From contig JACCSZ010000398.1 in assembly GCA_013812695.1 (NCBI GenBank), forward strand, positions 1 through 5,905: a stretch of DNA of 5,905 nt, written 5' to 3'. Source of the DNA: Gemmatimonadales bacterium (GTDB lineage Bacteria; Gemmatimonadota; Gemmatimonadetes; Gemmatimonadales; GWC2-71-9). The notes beneath the pieces were generated by a model, which worked only from the letters and a program-made list of their open reading frames with translations, had not been told where the DNA came from and did no database searches. A program made the position numbers and the translations under genes. Positions 1 to 5,519 of this stretch are shown piece by piece; position 1 is the stretch's first letter; each line of letters begins with the position of its first letter.

Positions 1-96
1 GCGGACGACGACGAAGAACAACTCTACCGGGCCCGCGCGATCCGGACGCAGGACTACTACCTGCAGAAATATCCGCTGGATCCGGAGGCACCCTGA
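1..96 (+). CDS. C-terminal fragment of an unidentified protein (5' end outside window)
   Basis: The first frame is open from the window edge for 31 codons and ends at a TGA at 94-96. The visible tail is acidic at first (ADDDEEQLYRARAIR) and then rich in Tyr and Gln, ending YPLDPEAP. Most of its codons end in G or C, which fits real coding sequence in this genome. It stops 14 bases before the end of the convergent fabH-like gene, a typical tail-to-tail arrangement. No domain can be recognised in so short a piece, so I assign no function. The main doubt is its shortness: an open frame of this size can occur by chance in GC-rich DNA. Confidence 0.5.
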   Translation, partial: ADDDEEQLYRARAIRTQDYYLQKYPLDPEAP

Positions 97-110
97 CTCG
101 GGTCCGCCTC

Positions 111-1106
111 CTACCAGCGCACCACCGCACTCCCCCACAAAAACCCCGAGCCGAACGCCGTGAACGCCACCAGGTCGCCGGGGCGCACCCGGCCTGCGCG
201 CACACACTCGTCCAGCGCGATCGGAATCGTTGCCGCCGTGGTGTTGCCGTACCACATGATGTTGTTGTAGATCTGATCGTCTCGCAGGCCGAGCGTCTTC
301 TGCATCAGCTCGGCGATGCGCAGATTCGCCTGGTGTGCGACGAGCAGCGTGAGATCGGCGGTCGTCTGTCCCGCCGCTGCCAGCGCCGCCCGCACCGATT
401 CCGGCATCCGGACCACCGCGTGCCGGAACACTTCTTTGCCGTCCATCTCGAGGAAGTGCCGGCCCGCGTCGATCTGCTCGCGCGAGACCCGCGGGTGGTA
501 CATCGAACCCGGGCTGTCCACCCACAGCTTCTCCGCATGGACGCCCTCGCCGTGCAGGTCGAACGCGAGGATCCCGCGCTCGTCATCGTCGCTCGGCCCG
601 AGCACCACCGCGCCGGCGCCGTCGGCGAAGATCACCGCTGTGTTGCGCCCGCGGGTCGTCACGTCCATGCCGGTCGACTGAATCTCCGCGCCGACCACCA
701 GCACGCGCCGGAACTGCCCGCACCGGATGAAGGCATCGGCCGCCGCGAGCGCGTACACGAACCCGCTGCACTGGTTCCGGATGTCGATCGACGGGATGGT
801 GCCGACGCCCAGGAGCCGCTGAAGGAACACCCCGTTCCCGGGCGCGAAGTGGTCGGGGGTGGCCGTGGCGTAGACGATCGCGTCCAGGTCGCTGGGGGCG
901 AGCGTGGCCGCCTCGAGCGCCCGGAGCGATGCCGCGTGGGCCAGGCCCGCACCGGTCTCCCCCTCCCGGACCCATCGGCGCTCCTGGATGCCGGTGCGGG
1001 TCCGGATCCACTCGTCGCTTGTGTTCATGCGGCTGGAGAGATCGTCGTTCGTGACGACGCGGTCGGGGACTGCGAAACCGGTCCCCAGGAATCGCGCGCG
1101 AGGCAT
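111..1106 (-). CDS. fabH: 3-oxoacyl-ACP synthase III family protein (FabH-like)
   Basis: This 331-residue protein is a thiolase-fold ketoacyl-ACP synthase III. Such enzymes condense an acyl-CoA starter with malonyl-ACP in the cytoplasm to begin fatty acid or related chain synthesis. The N-terminus MPRARFLGTG and the segment TSDEWIRTRTGIQER (29-43) are FabH signatures. The catalytic triad is visible: Cys113 in NQCSGF, His258 in VAHQANLRI and Asn288 in YGNTTAATIP. The C-terminal GSGFLWGSAVVRW also fits. The family is usually near 317 residues. About nine of the extra residues lie around 196-212 (DSPGSMYHPRVSREQID), between Cys and His, which suggests a paralogue with altered acyl specificity rather than the housekeeping enzyme. 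No fabD, fabG, acpP or plsX lies beside it. It starts 27 bases after the PHP gene and is probably co-transcribed with it. The ATG matches the family start, although no clear Shine-Dalgarno sequence precedes it. Stop is TAG. Confidence 0.93.
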   Translation of the reverse strand: MPRARFLGTGFAVPDRVVTNDDLSSRMNTSDEWIRTRTGIQERRWVREGETGAGLAHAASLRALEAATLAPSDLDAIVYATATPDHFAPGNGVFLQRLLGVGTIPSIDIRNQCSGFVYALAAADAFIRCGQFRRVLVVGAEIQSTGMDVTTRGRNTAVIFADGAGAVVLGPSDDDERGILAFDLHGEGVHAEKLWVDSPGSMYHPRVSREQIDAGRHFLEMDGKEVFRHAVVRMPESVRAALAAAGQTTADLTLLVAHQANLRIAELMQKTLGLRDDQIYNNIMWYGNTTAATIPIALDECVRAGRVRPGDLVAFTAFGSGFLWGSAVVRW

Positions 1107-1133
1107 GGGAGATCCGAGGTCGTGTGAAGGGCG

Positions 1134-2402
1134 TTAAGTATATCGCCGGCGCGGCACCGCCCACAGCAACCAGATCCAGGCGAGCCAGGCCGCCGTTAGC
1201 CTCCCGTTCATGCCGCGCCAGGTCTCCCAGACGACGCCGAGCGGGGTGAGCCACCCAGGCCAGGCGTCGTCCCCCCGCAGCCGGTGGCGCTCGACGATGC
1301 GCGAGGATCCGAACCCCTGCTCGAGCCCTTCGAGGAGCCGGTCGCACACCACGCGTCCGGCCGGCCGGGCGCCGGGGAGCGGCATCAGGTTCCACACCAT
1401 GCTGGTGGCGCCCCACCCGTGGCTGTCGCTCGCGCCCACCACGAACAGACCCGTCCGCCGCGCGAGCGCCACCGCCGAGTCGCGCCGCACGCGGGGAAAT
1501 TCGTTGGCCTTGGGCGAGGCGTTGACGATCTCCAGCCCGTCGGCGCCGGCGGCGGCGAGCGAGTCGAGCCCAGCCCAGTGGTTGCGGTCGTACTCGGGGA
1601 GCGACAGCACGCTGAGCGCGCCGTAGGCGGAGTCGCTCTCGACCAGCAGGGCGCGCAGCTCCTCGAGCGAGCCGTTGTATCGCGTGCGATCCACCGGTCC
1701 CGTGTCGCCCAGCAGGACGACATGGGCCCGCCAGGCGCTGATCTCGATGCCGGGGCAGACCACGGGCGGGTCGGACCCTTCCCGGAGCCCTTCGACGGTA
1801 TTGTGGTCGGTCACGAAGAAGGCGTCGAAGCCGGCCCCGCGGTGCCACCGCTGCGTGGCCGCCACGTCGAAGCCGCGCATCAGCGTGCCGCGCACGTCGT
1901 GCGACACGTTGGTGTGGCTGTGCACGTCGAACACGATCGCGTCAGGTCCCGCGCCGGCGAGCCTCGCCATCGGGCGATGCCACAGGAGCCCGCCCGCCAC
2001 GAACAGCACCACGCCGGCCAGCGCGGCCAGCAGCAGACCGAGCTCCCGGCGGACCGGCGCCCCGCGTGCCGGCGCATCGCTCCGGGCTAGGCGCCGCCAG
2101 AGCGCCCGCGCGCCGCGCCAGAGGACGTACAGCACCAGCAGCCCGGTCAGAAACCCCCGGAGCCGGCTCATGCTCAGCATCGAGACGCCGTCCCACAGGC
2201 TGAAGAGCGGCGCGAGCGCGACGTAGAGCGCCGGGTAGTCCAGCCGGAGGGTCGGCGGGAGCGGGGAACCGAGCGGGTCGCCGAGCGGCGGTGCGGCCGC
2301 GGCACGGGCGGCGAGGAGCCCGGCCGTCAGCCCGAGCGGCAGGACGAGTCCGGCACGGGCACTGCGGTGGAAGTACCGGAGTGGGGAGGGAATGTGTGAC
2401 AA
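1134..2402 (-). CDS. Membrane-anchored PHP-domain metallohydrolase (CehA/McbA-like)
   Basis: This 422-residue protein carries a PHP-type metal-dependent phosphoesterase or hydrolase domain at about 152-375. Probable metal ligands are the HSH pair (His161, His163), Asp199-His200 in VTDHNT, Glu220 in CPGIEIS, His275 in the SLPEYDRNHW segment and Asp326-Ser-His328 in GASDSHGW. Hydrophobic helices lie near 17-35, 84-98 and 120-141 before the domain and near 402-416 after it. The loop at 99-119 is rich in Arg and the C-terminus reads PRRRYT. By the positive-inside rule both face the cytoplasm, which would place the PHP domain outside it. Helix 17-35 ends in AARAAAAPP and could instead be a cleaved signal peptide; the hydrophobic stretch 57-75 makes the topology less certain. 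The start is TTG at 2402. No other start lies upstream in frame, and the next one, Met75, would lose the first helix. The substrate is unknown. fabH follows after 27 bases. Confidence 0.87.
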   Translation of the reverse strand: MSHIPSPLRYFHRSARAGLVLPLGLTAGLLAARAAAAPPLGDPLGSPLPPTLRLDYPALYVALAPLFSLWDGVSMLSMSRLRGFLTGLLVLYVLWRGARALWRRLARSDAPARGAPVRRELGLLLAALAGVVLFVAGGLLWHRPMARLAGAGPDAIVFDVHSHTNVSHDVRGTLMRGFDVAATQRWHRGAGFDAFFVTDHNTVEGLREGSDPPVVCPGIEISAWRAHVVLLGDTGPVDRTRYNGSLEELRALLVESDSAYGALSVLSLPEYDRNHWAGLDSLAAAGADGLEIVNASPKANEFPRVRRDSAVALARRTGLFVVGASDSHGWGATSMVWNLMPLPGARPAGRVVCDRLLEGLEQGFGSSRIVERHRLRGDDAWPGWLTPLGVVWETWRGMNGRLTAAWLAWIWLLWAVPRRRYT

Positions 2403-2448
2403 TATATCCGGAGCACCCGGCCGGACGCACCCAAAGGACTGACGAGCG
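2403..2448. promoter_or_regulatory. Divergent intergenic region with AT-rich core
   Basis: These 46 bases separate the divergent starts of the PHP gene (minus) and the CPXCG gene (plus), so promoters for both should lie here or just inside the genes. The only AT-rich run is at 2401-2408. It reads TATATC on the plus strand (4 of 6 to the TATAAT consensus) and TATATT on the minus strand (5 of 6). The minus-strand match overlaps the TTG start itself, so it is an awkward promoter for that gene. The plus-strand match would give a leader of about 35 bases that includes the AAAGGA site. I find no convincing -35 box in either direction, so the promoter call is weak. Confidence 0.35.
2433..2438 (+). 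promoter_or_regulatory. Ribosome binding site for the CPXCG protein
   Basis: AAAGGA lies 10 bases before the ATG at 2449. It is a good Shine-Dalgarno match, and it supports this start and the plus-strand reading of this stretch. Confidence 0.6.
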
Positions 2449-2694
2449 ATGGACGAGCCCGACTACGAGCTGGACGACGAGTTTCCGGCGGGCGACGGCA
2501 CGGTCGAAACCGAAGCGACCGTCCTCTGCCCCTACTGCGGCGAGATCAACGAGATCGGCCTGGACCCGGGCAGCGGGAGGCACCAGGAGTACGTCGAGGA
2601 CTGCCAGGTCTGCTGCCGGCCCTGGCGGGTGGTCGTCACCTACCTCCCCGACGGCGCGGCCGAAGTCGTGGTCGAGGCGGAACAGCCGGACTGA
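2449..2694 (+). CDS. CPXCG motif-containing cysteine-rich protein (zinc-ribbon-like)
   Basis: This small protein of 81 residues belongs to the CPXCG cysteine-rich family (Cys_rich_CPXG), whose function is not known. The paired cysteine motifs are intact: CPYCGE gives Cys27 and Cys30, and EDCQVCCRPWRV gives Cys52, Cys55 and Cys56. The spacing suggests one bound zinc ion in a cytoplasmic zinc-ribbon fold; that is inference from the pattern. The linking segment HQEYVEDCQVCCRPW is the conserved core of the family. The first 20 or so residues are a strongly acidic extension (DEPDYELDDEF) beyond the core, and the C-terminus is acidic too. There is no signal peptide or membrane segment. It stands alone on the plus strand between two minus-strand operons, has a good ribosome site, and its TGA stop abuts a palindromic repeat. 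Confidence 0.9.
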   Translation: MDEPDYELDDEFPAGDGTVETEATVLCPYCGEINEIGLDPGSGRHQEYVEDCQVCCRPWRVVVTYLPDGAAEVVVEAEQPD

Positions 2695-2762
2695 TGTCAT
2701 CCTGAGCGCAGCGAAGGAGCCATGCGTCCGGTCACGGCTCCTTCGCTACGCTCGGGATGACA
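2695..2762. repeat. Palindromic repeat (27-base arms, 14-base loop), REP/MITE-like
   Basis: The left arm is 2695-2721, beginning TGTCATCCTGAGCGCAGCG. The right arm is 2736-2762, ending GCTCGGGATGACA. They are inverted copies at 25 of 27 positions. Of the two differences, one is a G-U wobble in RNA and the other a C-A mismatch. The loop is 2722-2735. From memory, palindromes with the core TCATCCTGAGCG followed by AGCGAAGG occur in many copies in intergenic regions of several environmental phyla; I cannot count copies here. The element begins on the base after the CPXCG stop codon and ends 15 bases before the stop of the convergent molybdoenzyme gene. Its transcript would form a long hairpin, so it may protect or end transcripts from both sides. 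It lacks a T-tract, so it is not a standard intrinsic terminator. Confidence 0.85.
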
Positions 2763-2777
2763 GGCGGGGCGCCAGGC

Positions 2778-3515
2778 TCAGATCCCCCCGAGCCACGGGT
2801 AGCCCTGGTCCTCCCAGTAGCCGCCCGGCCGCTCGCGCGTGAAGGTCATGGCGGTGAGGTACTTGGTCAGCTTGTAGCCGAGCTTGATCGGGGAGTACAG
2901 CCGAAGTGGCGCGCCGTGGTCGGGCATGAGCGGTCGGTCGTTGTGGGCGTACGCCAGGATCGTCTGGGGGTGCATGGCGCTGGTCAGGTCCCAGCCGTTG
3001 GCGTACCGGTTGTCGAACGAGTCGAACCGCAGATACCGCGCCTCCGACGTGGGCTGCACCAGGTCCGCCACCGCGGAGACCGGCACACCGGACCACGAGC
3101 CGATGGCGGTCCAGCCCTCCACGCAGTGATGCTTCACGGTGTAGGTCACCCGCGGCAGCGACTCCAGCATGGCCCGAGTGAACCGCGTCGGCATCCGCAC
3201 CAGGCCACCCACATTCAGCGCCCAGTCCTTCCCCCCCGGGGGCAACGGAAACCGCCCGGTCTCGTTGCGCACGATCGAGTAGGCCGGAAACTGACCGGGC
3301 GCCGAGCGTGCCGCCACGGGATAGTCGCGGGCCAGGCGAGCGGGCGAGTGCAGGAGCTTCTCCCCGATCCAGTCGTTGAGCCGGCTGATGGCGCGGAGAC
3401 GCGGCTCGAGCACGGGGCCGCCGTCCCAGCCGCAGGCGGCCGCGAGCGAGGCGGGTGCCACCAGGCCAAGCCGGAGCAGGTCGCGTCGGGTGAGGCCGGG
3501 TTTCTGGTCAGTCAT
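2778..3515 (-). CDS. Tat-exported molybdopterin-dependent oxidoreductase (sulfite oxidase/MsrP fold)
   Basis: This 245-residue protein has the molybdopterin-binding catalytic domain of the sulfite oxidase family. The motif VKHHCVEGWTAIG supplies the likely molybdenum ligand, Cys131. HGAPLRLYSPIKLGYK (200-215) and the closing GYWEDQGYP are also typical. The N-terminus TRRDLLRLGL with a hydrophobic run to residue 27 is a twin-arginine signal, so the folded enzyme is exported. Cys28 follows LAAA and could be a lipoprotein attachment site, although Ala at -3 is a poor lipobox. At 245 residues it is essentially the catalytic domain alone, shorter than MsrP as I recall it (over 300 residues), and it has no CXXCH heme site and no added domain. 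Its ATG overlaps the end of the cytochrome b gene by 8 bases (ATGACTGA), which implies translational coupling. The cytochrome is the likely electron partner. Whether it reduces sulfoxides, oxidises sulfite or does something else cannot be told from sequence. Confidence 0.92.
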   Translation of the reverse strand: MTDQKPGLTRRDLLRLGLVAPASLAAACGWDGGPVLEPRLRAISRLNDWIGEKLLHSPARLARDYPVAARSAPGQFPAYSIVRNETGRFPLPPGGKDWALNVGGLVRMPTRFTRAMLESLPRVTYTVKHHCVEGWTAIGSWSGVPVSAVADLVQPTSEARYLRFDSFDNRYANGWDLTSAMHPQTILAYAHNDRPLMPDHGAPLRLYSPIKLGYKLTKYLTAMTFTRERPGGYWEDQGYPWLGGI

Positions 3516-4206
3516 GGCTCGGAAACTTTCCGCGGTACCAGCCGGTGACCATGGCCCGGAGCGAGGCCGGATCCACGAGAAACACCAGGGCGACGTGGAC
3601 CAGGGTGAACCCCACGAAGAGCCACACCGTCCAGAAATGCCAGTACCGGGTGAGCTCGTAGCCGCCGAACAGGAACGTCAGCCAGGCGAGCTGTATCGGC
3701 TTGTAGATCGCGAAGCCGGTGAGCGCGGCCAGCGCGCCGAGGATCACGATGAACGTGTAGGCGGCTTTCTGGAGCGCGTTGTGTTTGCCCTGGGGCGGGT
3801 GCGTGGAGCGGAGCCCCAGGTAGTACAGTTGCATCTGCACCGCGGGTCCCACGTCCCGCGGGCGGAACAGCAGCGAACGCCATTCGCCCGTCACCGCGAG
3901 GAATCCGAGGTAGAGCAGGCCGGAGATCACGAACGGCCAGGCGAGCGCGAAGTGCCAGTTGAGCCCTCCCGCGAGCCATCCACCGAGCCGCGCCCAGGCC
4001 GGGAGGGATTGGCCGTCGAACGGATTTGGATAGGAGGTGCCGCGCGGACCGAAGTGGGTGTATGCGTTGTAGATCTGGAGCCCGCTGGCGATCAGGCCGA
4101 CCAGCACGACGGTGTTGACCCAGTGCGTCAGGCGCACGATGCCGTGATGCCGCTTGACGAGCGGGGCTGCGGCGGCCTGTGCGTCCACGGTCTCGGTGGC
4201 CTCCAT
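3508..4206 (-). CDS. Cytochrome b561-type membrane subunit (Ni/Fe-hydrogenase cytochrome b family)
   Basis: This 232-residue membrane protein resembles the four-helix di-heme cytochrome b subunits that pass electrons between quinones and an extracytoplasmic partner. Helices lie near 30-46, 84-106, 149-168 and 189-212. Likely heme ligands are His28 (LTHW), His85 (LNWHFALAW), His190 (RYWHFW) and His204 (LVHV), one at or near each of helices 1 and 2 and two in helix 4. The segment KHNALQKAAY (141-150) before helix 3 is a family hallmark. The 50-80 loop (FGPRGTSYPNPFDG) is a variable region. The gene is the first of a two-gene operon, and its last 8 bases overlap the start of the molybdoenzyme. 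The ATG at 4206 has a GGAG site 7 bases upstream. It differs from MsrQ, the usual MsrP partner, which is a six-helix ferric-reductase-like protein, so this pair is not a standard MsrPQ system. Confidence 0.9.
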   Translation of the reverse strand: MEATETVDAQAAAAPLVKRHHGIVRLTHWVNTVVLVGLIASGLQIYNAYTHFGPRGTSYPNPFDGQSLPAWARLGGWLAGGLNWHFALAWPFVISGLLYLGFLAVTGEWRSLLFRPRDVGPAVQMQLYYLGLRSTHPPQGKHNALQKAAYTFIVILGALAALTGFAIYKPIQLAWLTFLFGGYELTRYWHFWTVWLFVGFTLVHVALVFLVDPASLRAMVTGWYRGKFPSHD

Positions 4207-4213
4207 GGTCGTG

Positions 4214-4217
4214 CTCC
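4214..4217 (-). promoter_or_regulatory. Ribosome binding site for the cytochrome b gene
   Basis: GGAG on the minus strand, 7 bases before the ATG at 4206. It favours this start over the ATG at 4223, which is out of frame. Confidence 0.6.
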
Positions 4218-4237
4218 GGGCATGATGGGAAAGGTCT

Positions 4238-4246
4238 AATCTAGCA
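4238..4246 (-). promoter_or_regulatory. Possible extended -10 promoter for the cytochrome b/molybdoenzyme operon
   Basis: The 96-base gap between the permease stop and the cytochrome b start contains one AT-rich patch. On the minus strand it reads TGCTAGATT, an extended -10 pattern (TGn followed by a 4 of 6 match to TATAAT). It lies about 32 bases before the start codon. No good -35 box sits upstream, and the upstream part of the gap is GC-rich, with only short self-complementary stretches such as GGCCGGCC and GCGGAGAACCGC and no T-tract. The operon could therefore also be read through from the efflux genes. Confidence 0.3.
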
Positions 4247-4302
4247 AAGCAACGCCGCGCGACCTCGGGCGGTTCTCCGCTCGGACCGGCGCGGCCGGCC
4301 GG

Positions 4303-5517
4303 CTACTCGTACCGGAGCGCGACGATCGGATCGAGCCGCGCCGCCCGCCGCGCCGGCCAGATGCCGAAGAACAGCCCCACCACCGCGCTGAACCCGAACG
4401 CCACGATCACCGCGGCGGGCGAAATCAGCGTGTTCCACTGCATGACCCGCGCGAGCACTACGGTGGTCGCCAGCCCGACCAGGATGCCGAGCACGCCGCC
4501 CAGGATGCAGAGGGTGAGCGCCTCGATCAGGAACTGGAGCAGGATGTTGGCGCGGGTCGCGCCGAGGGCCTTCCGGATCCCGATCTCGCGGGTGCGCTCG
4601 GTGACCGACACCAGCATGATGTTCATGATCCCGATGCCGCCGACCACCAGGCTCACCGCCGCGATGCTGGCGAGCAGCGTGGTGAAGACCTGCGTGGCCT
4701 GCTGCTGGGTCTGCAGGATGTCCTGCTGGTTGCGGATGGTGAAGTCGTTCGGCTCGCCGGGACGGATATGATGCTCGCGCCGGAGGATCCGCTCGAGGTC
4801 CACCATCCCCTGCTCGATCGGCACCCCGTCCTCGACCTCGATCGCCAGTGACCGCAGCCGCTTGGTGCCGAAGACGCGGTACTGCGCCGTCTCGAGCGGA
4901 ATCAGCACCTGCTCGTCCGGATTCTGAAAGCCGCCCGAGGCGCCTTTGGAGCTCAGCACGCCGACGATCTCGAACGGAATGCCGCGGATGAACAGCATCT
5001 GATGGATCATGCCGGCCGGGTTACCGCCGAGCATCTCGGGCACGGCGGAGCCGAGCACGGCATGGCGCTGCCGTGCCGCGTCGTCGCCGGCGCTGAACAT
5101 CCGGCCGTAGGGCACGGTGTAGTTCCGGACGTCGGTATAGTTGGCGGTGGTCCCGATGATCTGCAGGTTGCGGTTCTGGTTGCCGTAGGCCACCTGCAGC
5201 GACTGCTGCGCCTCGGGCACCACGGCGCTGAGCAGCGCGGCGCCGCGCCGGAGCGCCTCGTAGTCATCGGTGCTGAGGACCGTCCGGTCGGTGATCATGA
5301 CGGCGCCGCTCCGCCCCTGGCCCGCGAAGACGGTGAACACGTTGGCCCCGAGCGCCGCGATCCGCGCCTCGACCGCTTGCTGCGCCCCCGAGCCGAGCGC
5401 CACCATCGTGATCACCGCCGCCACCCCGATGATGATGCCGAGCATCGTGAGCATCGAGCGCAGCGCGTTGGCCCGGATGGACGAGATGGCGACCGCGAAG
5501 GTCTCCCCGAGGAGCAT
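4303..5517 (-). CDS. MacB-like ABC transporter permease (FtsX domain, no ATPase)
   Basis: This 404-residue inner-membrane protein is the permease half of a MacB-type mechanotransmission ABC transporter, which drives export of small molecules or peptides across the envelope with a periplasmic adaptor. It starts with LRSMLTMLGIIIGVAAVITM, the first helix (about 20-42). The MacB periplasmic domain follows (about 43-275), including VLGSAVPEML and PFEIVGVLSSKGASGG. Three further helices lie near 278-303, 326-356 and 366-388. The FtsX signature VSVTERTREIGIRKALGATR (303-322) and the end PARRAARLDPIVALRYE are intact. E. coli MacB carries its ATPase at the N-terminus of the same chain; here there is none, so a separate ATPase is required. 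It is not on the 3' side in this window and would be expected upstream of the adaptor. The ATG lies 2 bases after the adaptor's TAG, so the two are probably translationally coupled. Substrate unknown. Confidence 0.93.
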   Translation of the reverse strand: MLLGETFAVAISSIRANALRSMLTMLGIIIGVAAVITMVALGSGAQQAVEARIAALGANVFTVFAGQGRSGAVMITDRTVLSTDDYEALRRGAALLSAVVPEAQQSLQVAYGNQNRNLQIIGTTANYTDVRNYTVPYGRMFSAGDDAARQRHAVLGSAVPEMLGGNPAGMIHQMLFIRGIPFEIVGVLSSKGASGGFQNPDEQVLIPLETAQYRVFGTKRLRSLAIEVEDGVPIEQGMVDLERILRREHHIRPGEPNDFTIRNQQDILQTQQQATQVFTTLLASIAAVSLVVGGIGIMNIMLVSVTERTREIGIRKALGATRANILLQFLIEALTLCILGGVLGILVGLATTVVLARVMQWNTLISPAAVIVAFGFSAVVGLFFGIWPARRAARLDPIVALRYE

Positions 5518-5519
5518 CG

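Noticed and set aside
97..110. Possible bidirectional terminator between the convergent partial gene and fabH
   Set aside because: The gap is only 14 bases and no stem-loop is visible in it.
333..1127. Plus-strand open frame of 264 codons opposite fabH
   Set aside because: It is antisense to an enzyme with a complete catalytic triad, and the product is a His/Arg/Val/Asp-rich shadow without motifs.
583..1848. Long minus-strand open frame of 421 codons spanning the fabH/PHP junction
   Set aside because: It is an out-of-frame shadow of two well-supported genes. Its product is a low-complexity Arg/Ala/Gly/Pro string with no family motif, as expected in GC-rich DNA.
1942..2700. Minus-strand open frame of 252 codons covering the CPXCG gene and the divergent promoter region
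   Set aside because: It overlaps the conserved CPXCG protein in antisense and the PHP gene out of frame, and shows no family similarity.
2291..2842. Plus-strand open frame of 183 codons running through the palindrome
   Set aside because: It is in a different frame from the CPXCG protein and passes through the repeat; the Arg/Ser/Thr/Pro-rich product is a shadow.
3520..3532. Short palindrome CGGAAACTTTCCG near the cytochrome b/molybdoenzyme overlap
   Set aside because: It lies inside codons for the C-terminus (KFPS) of the cytochrome. Thirteen bases of symmetry is weak evidence for an operator or hairpin.
3376..4239. Plus-strand open frame of 287 codons opposite the cytochrome b and the start of the molybdoenzyme
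   Set aside because: It is antisense to two recognised genes, its composition is shadow-like, and no ribosome site is seen.
4259..4302. Possible terminator after the permease
   Set aside because: Only short GC-rich self-complementary stretches are present, with no T-tract after them, so an intrinsic terminator is not supported.
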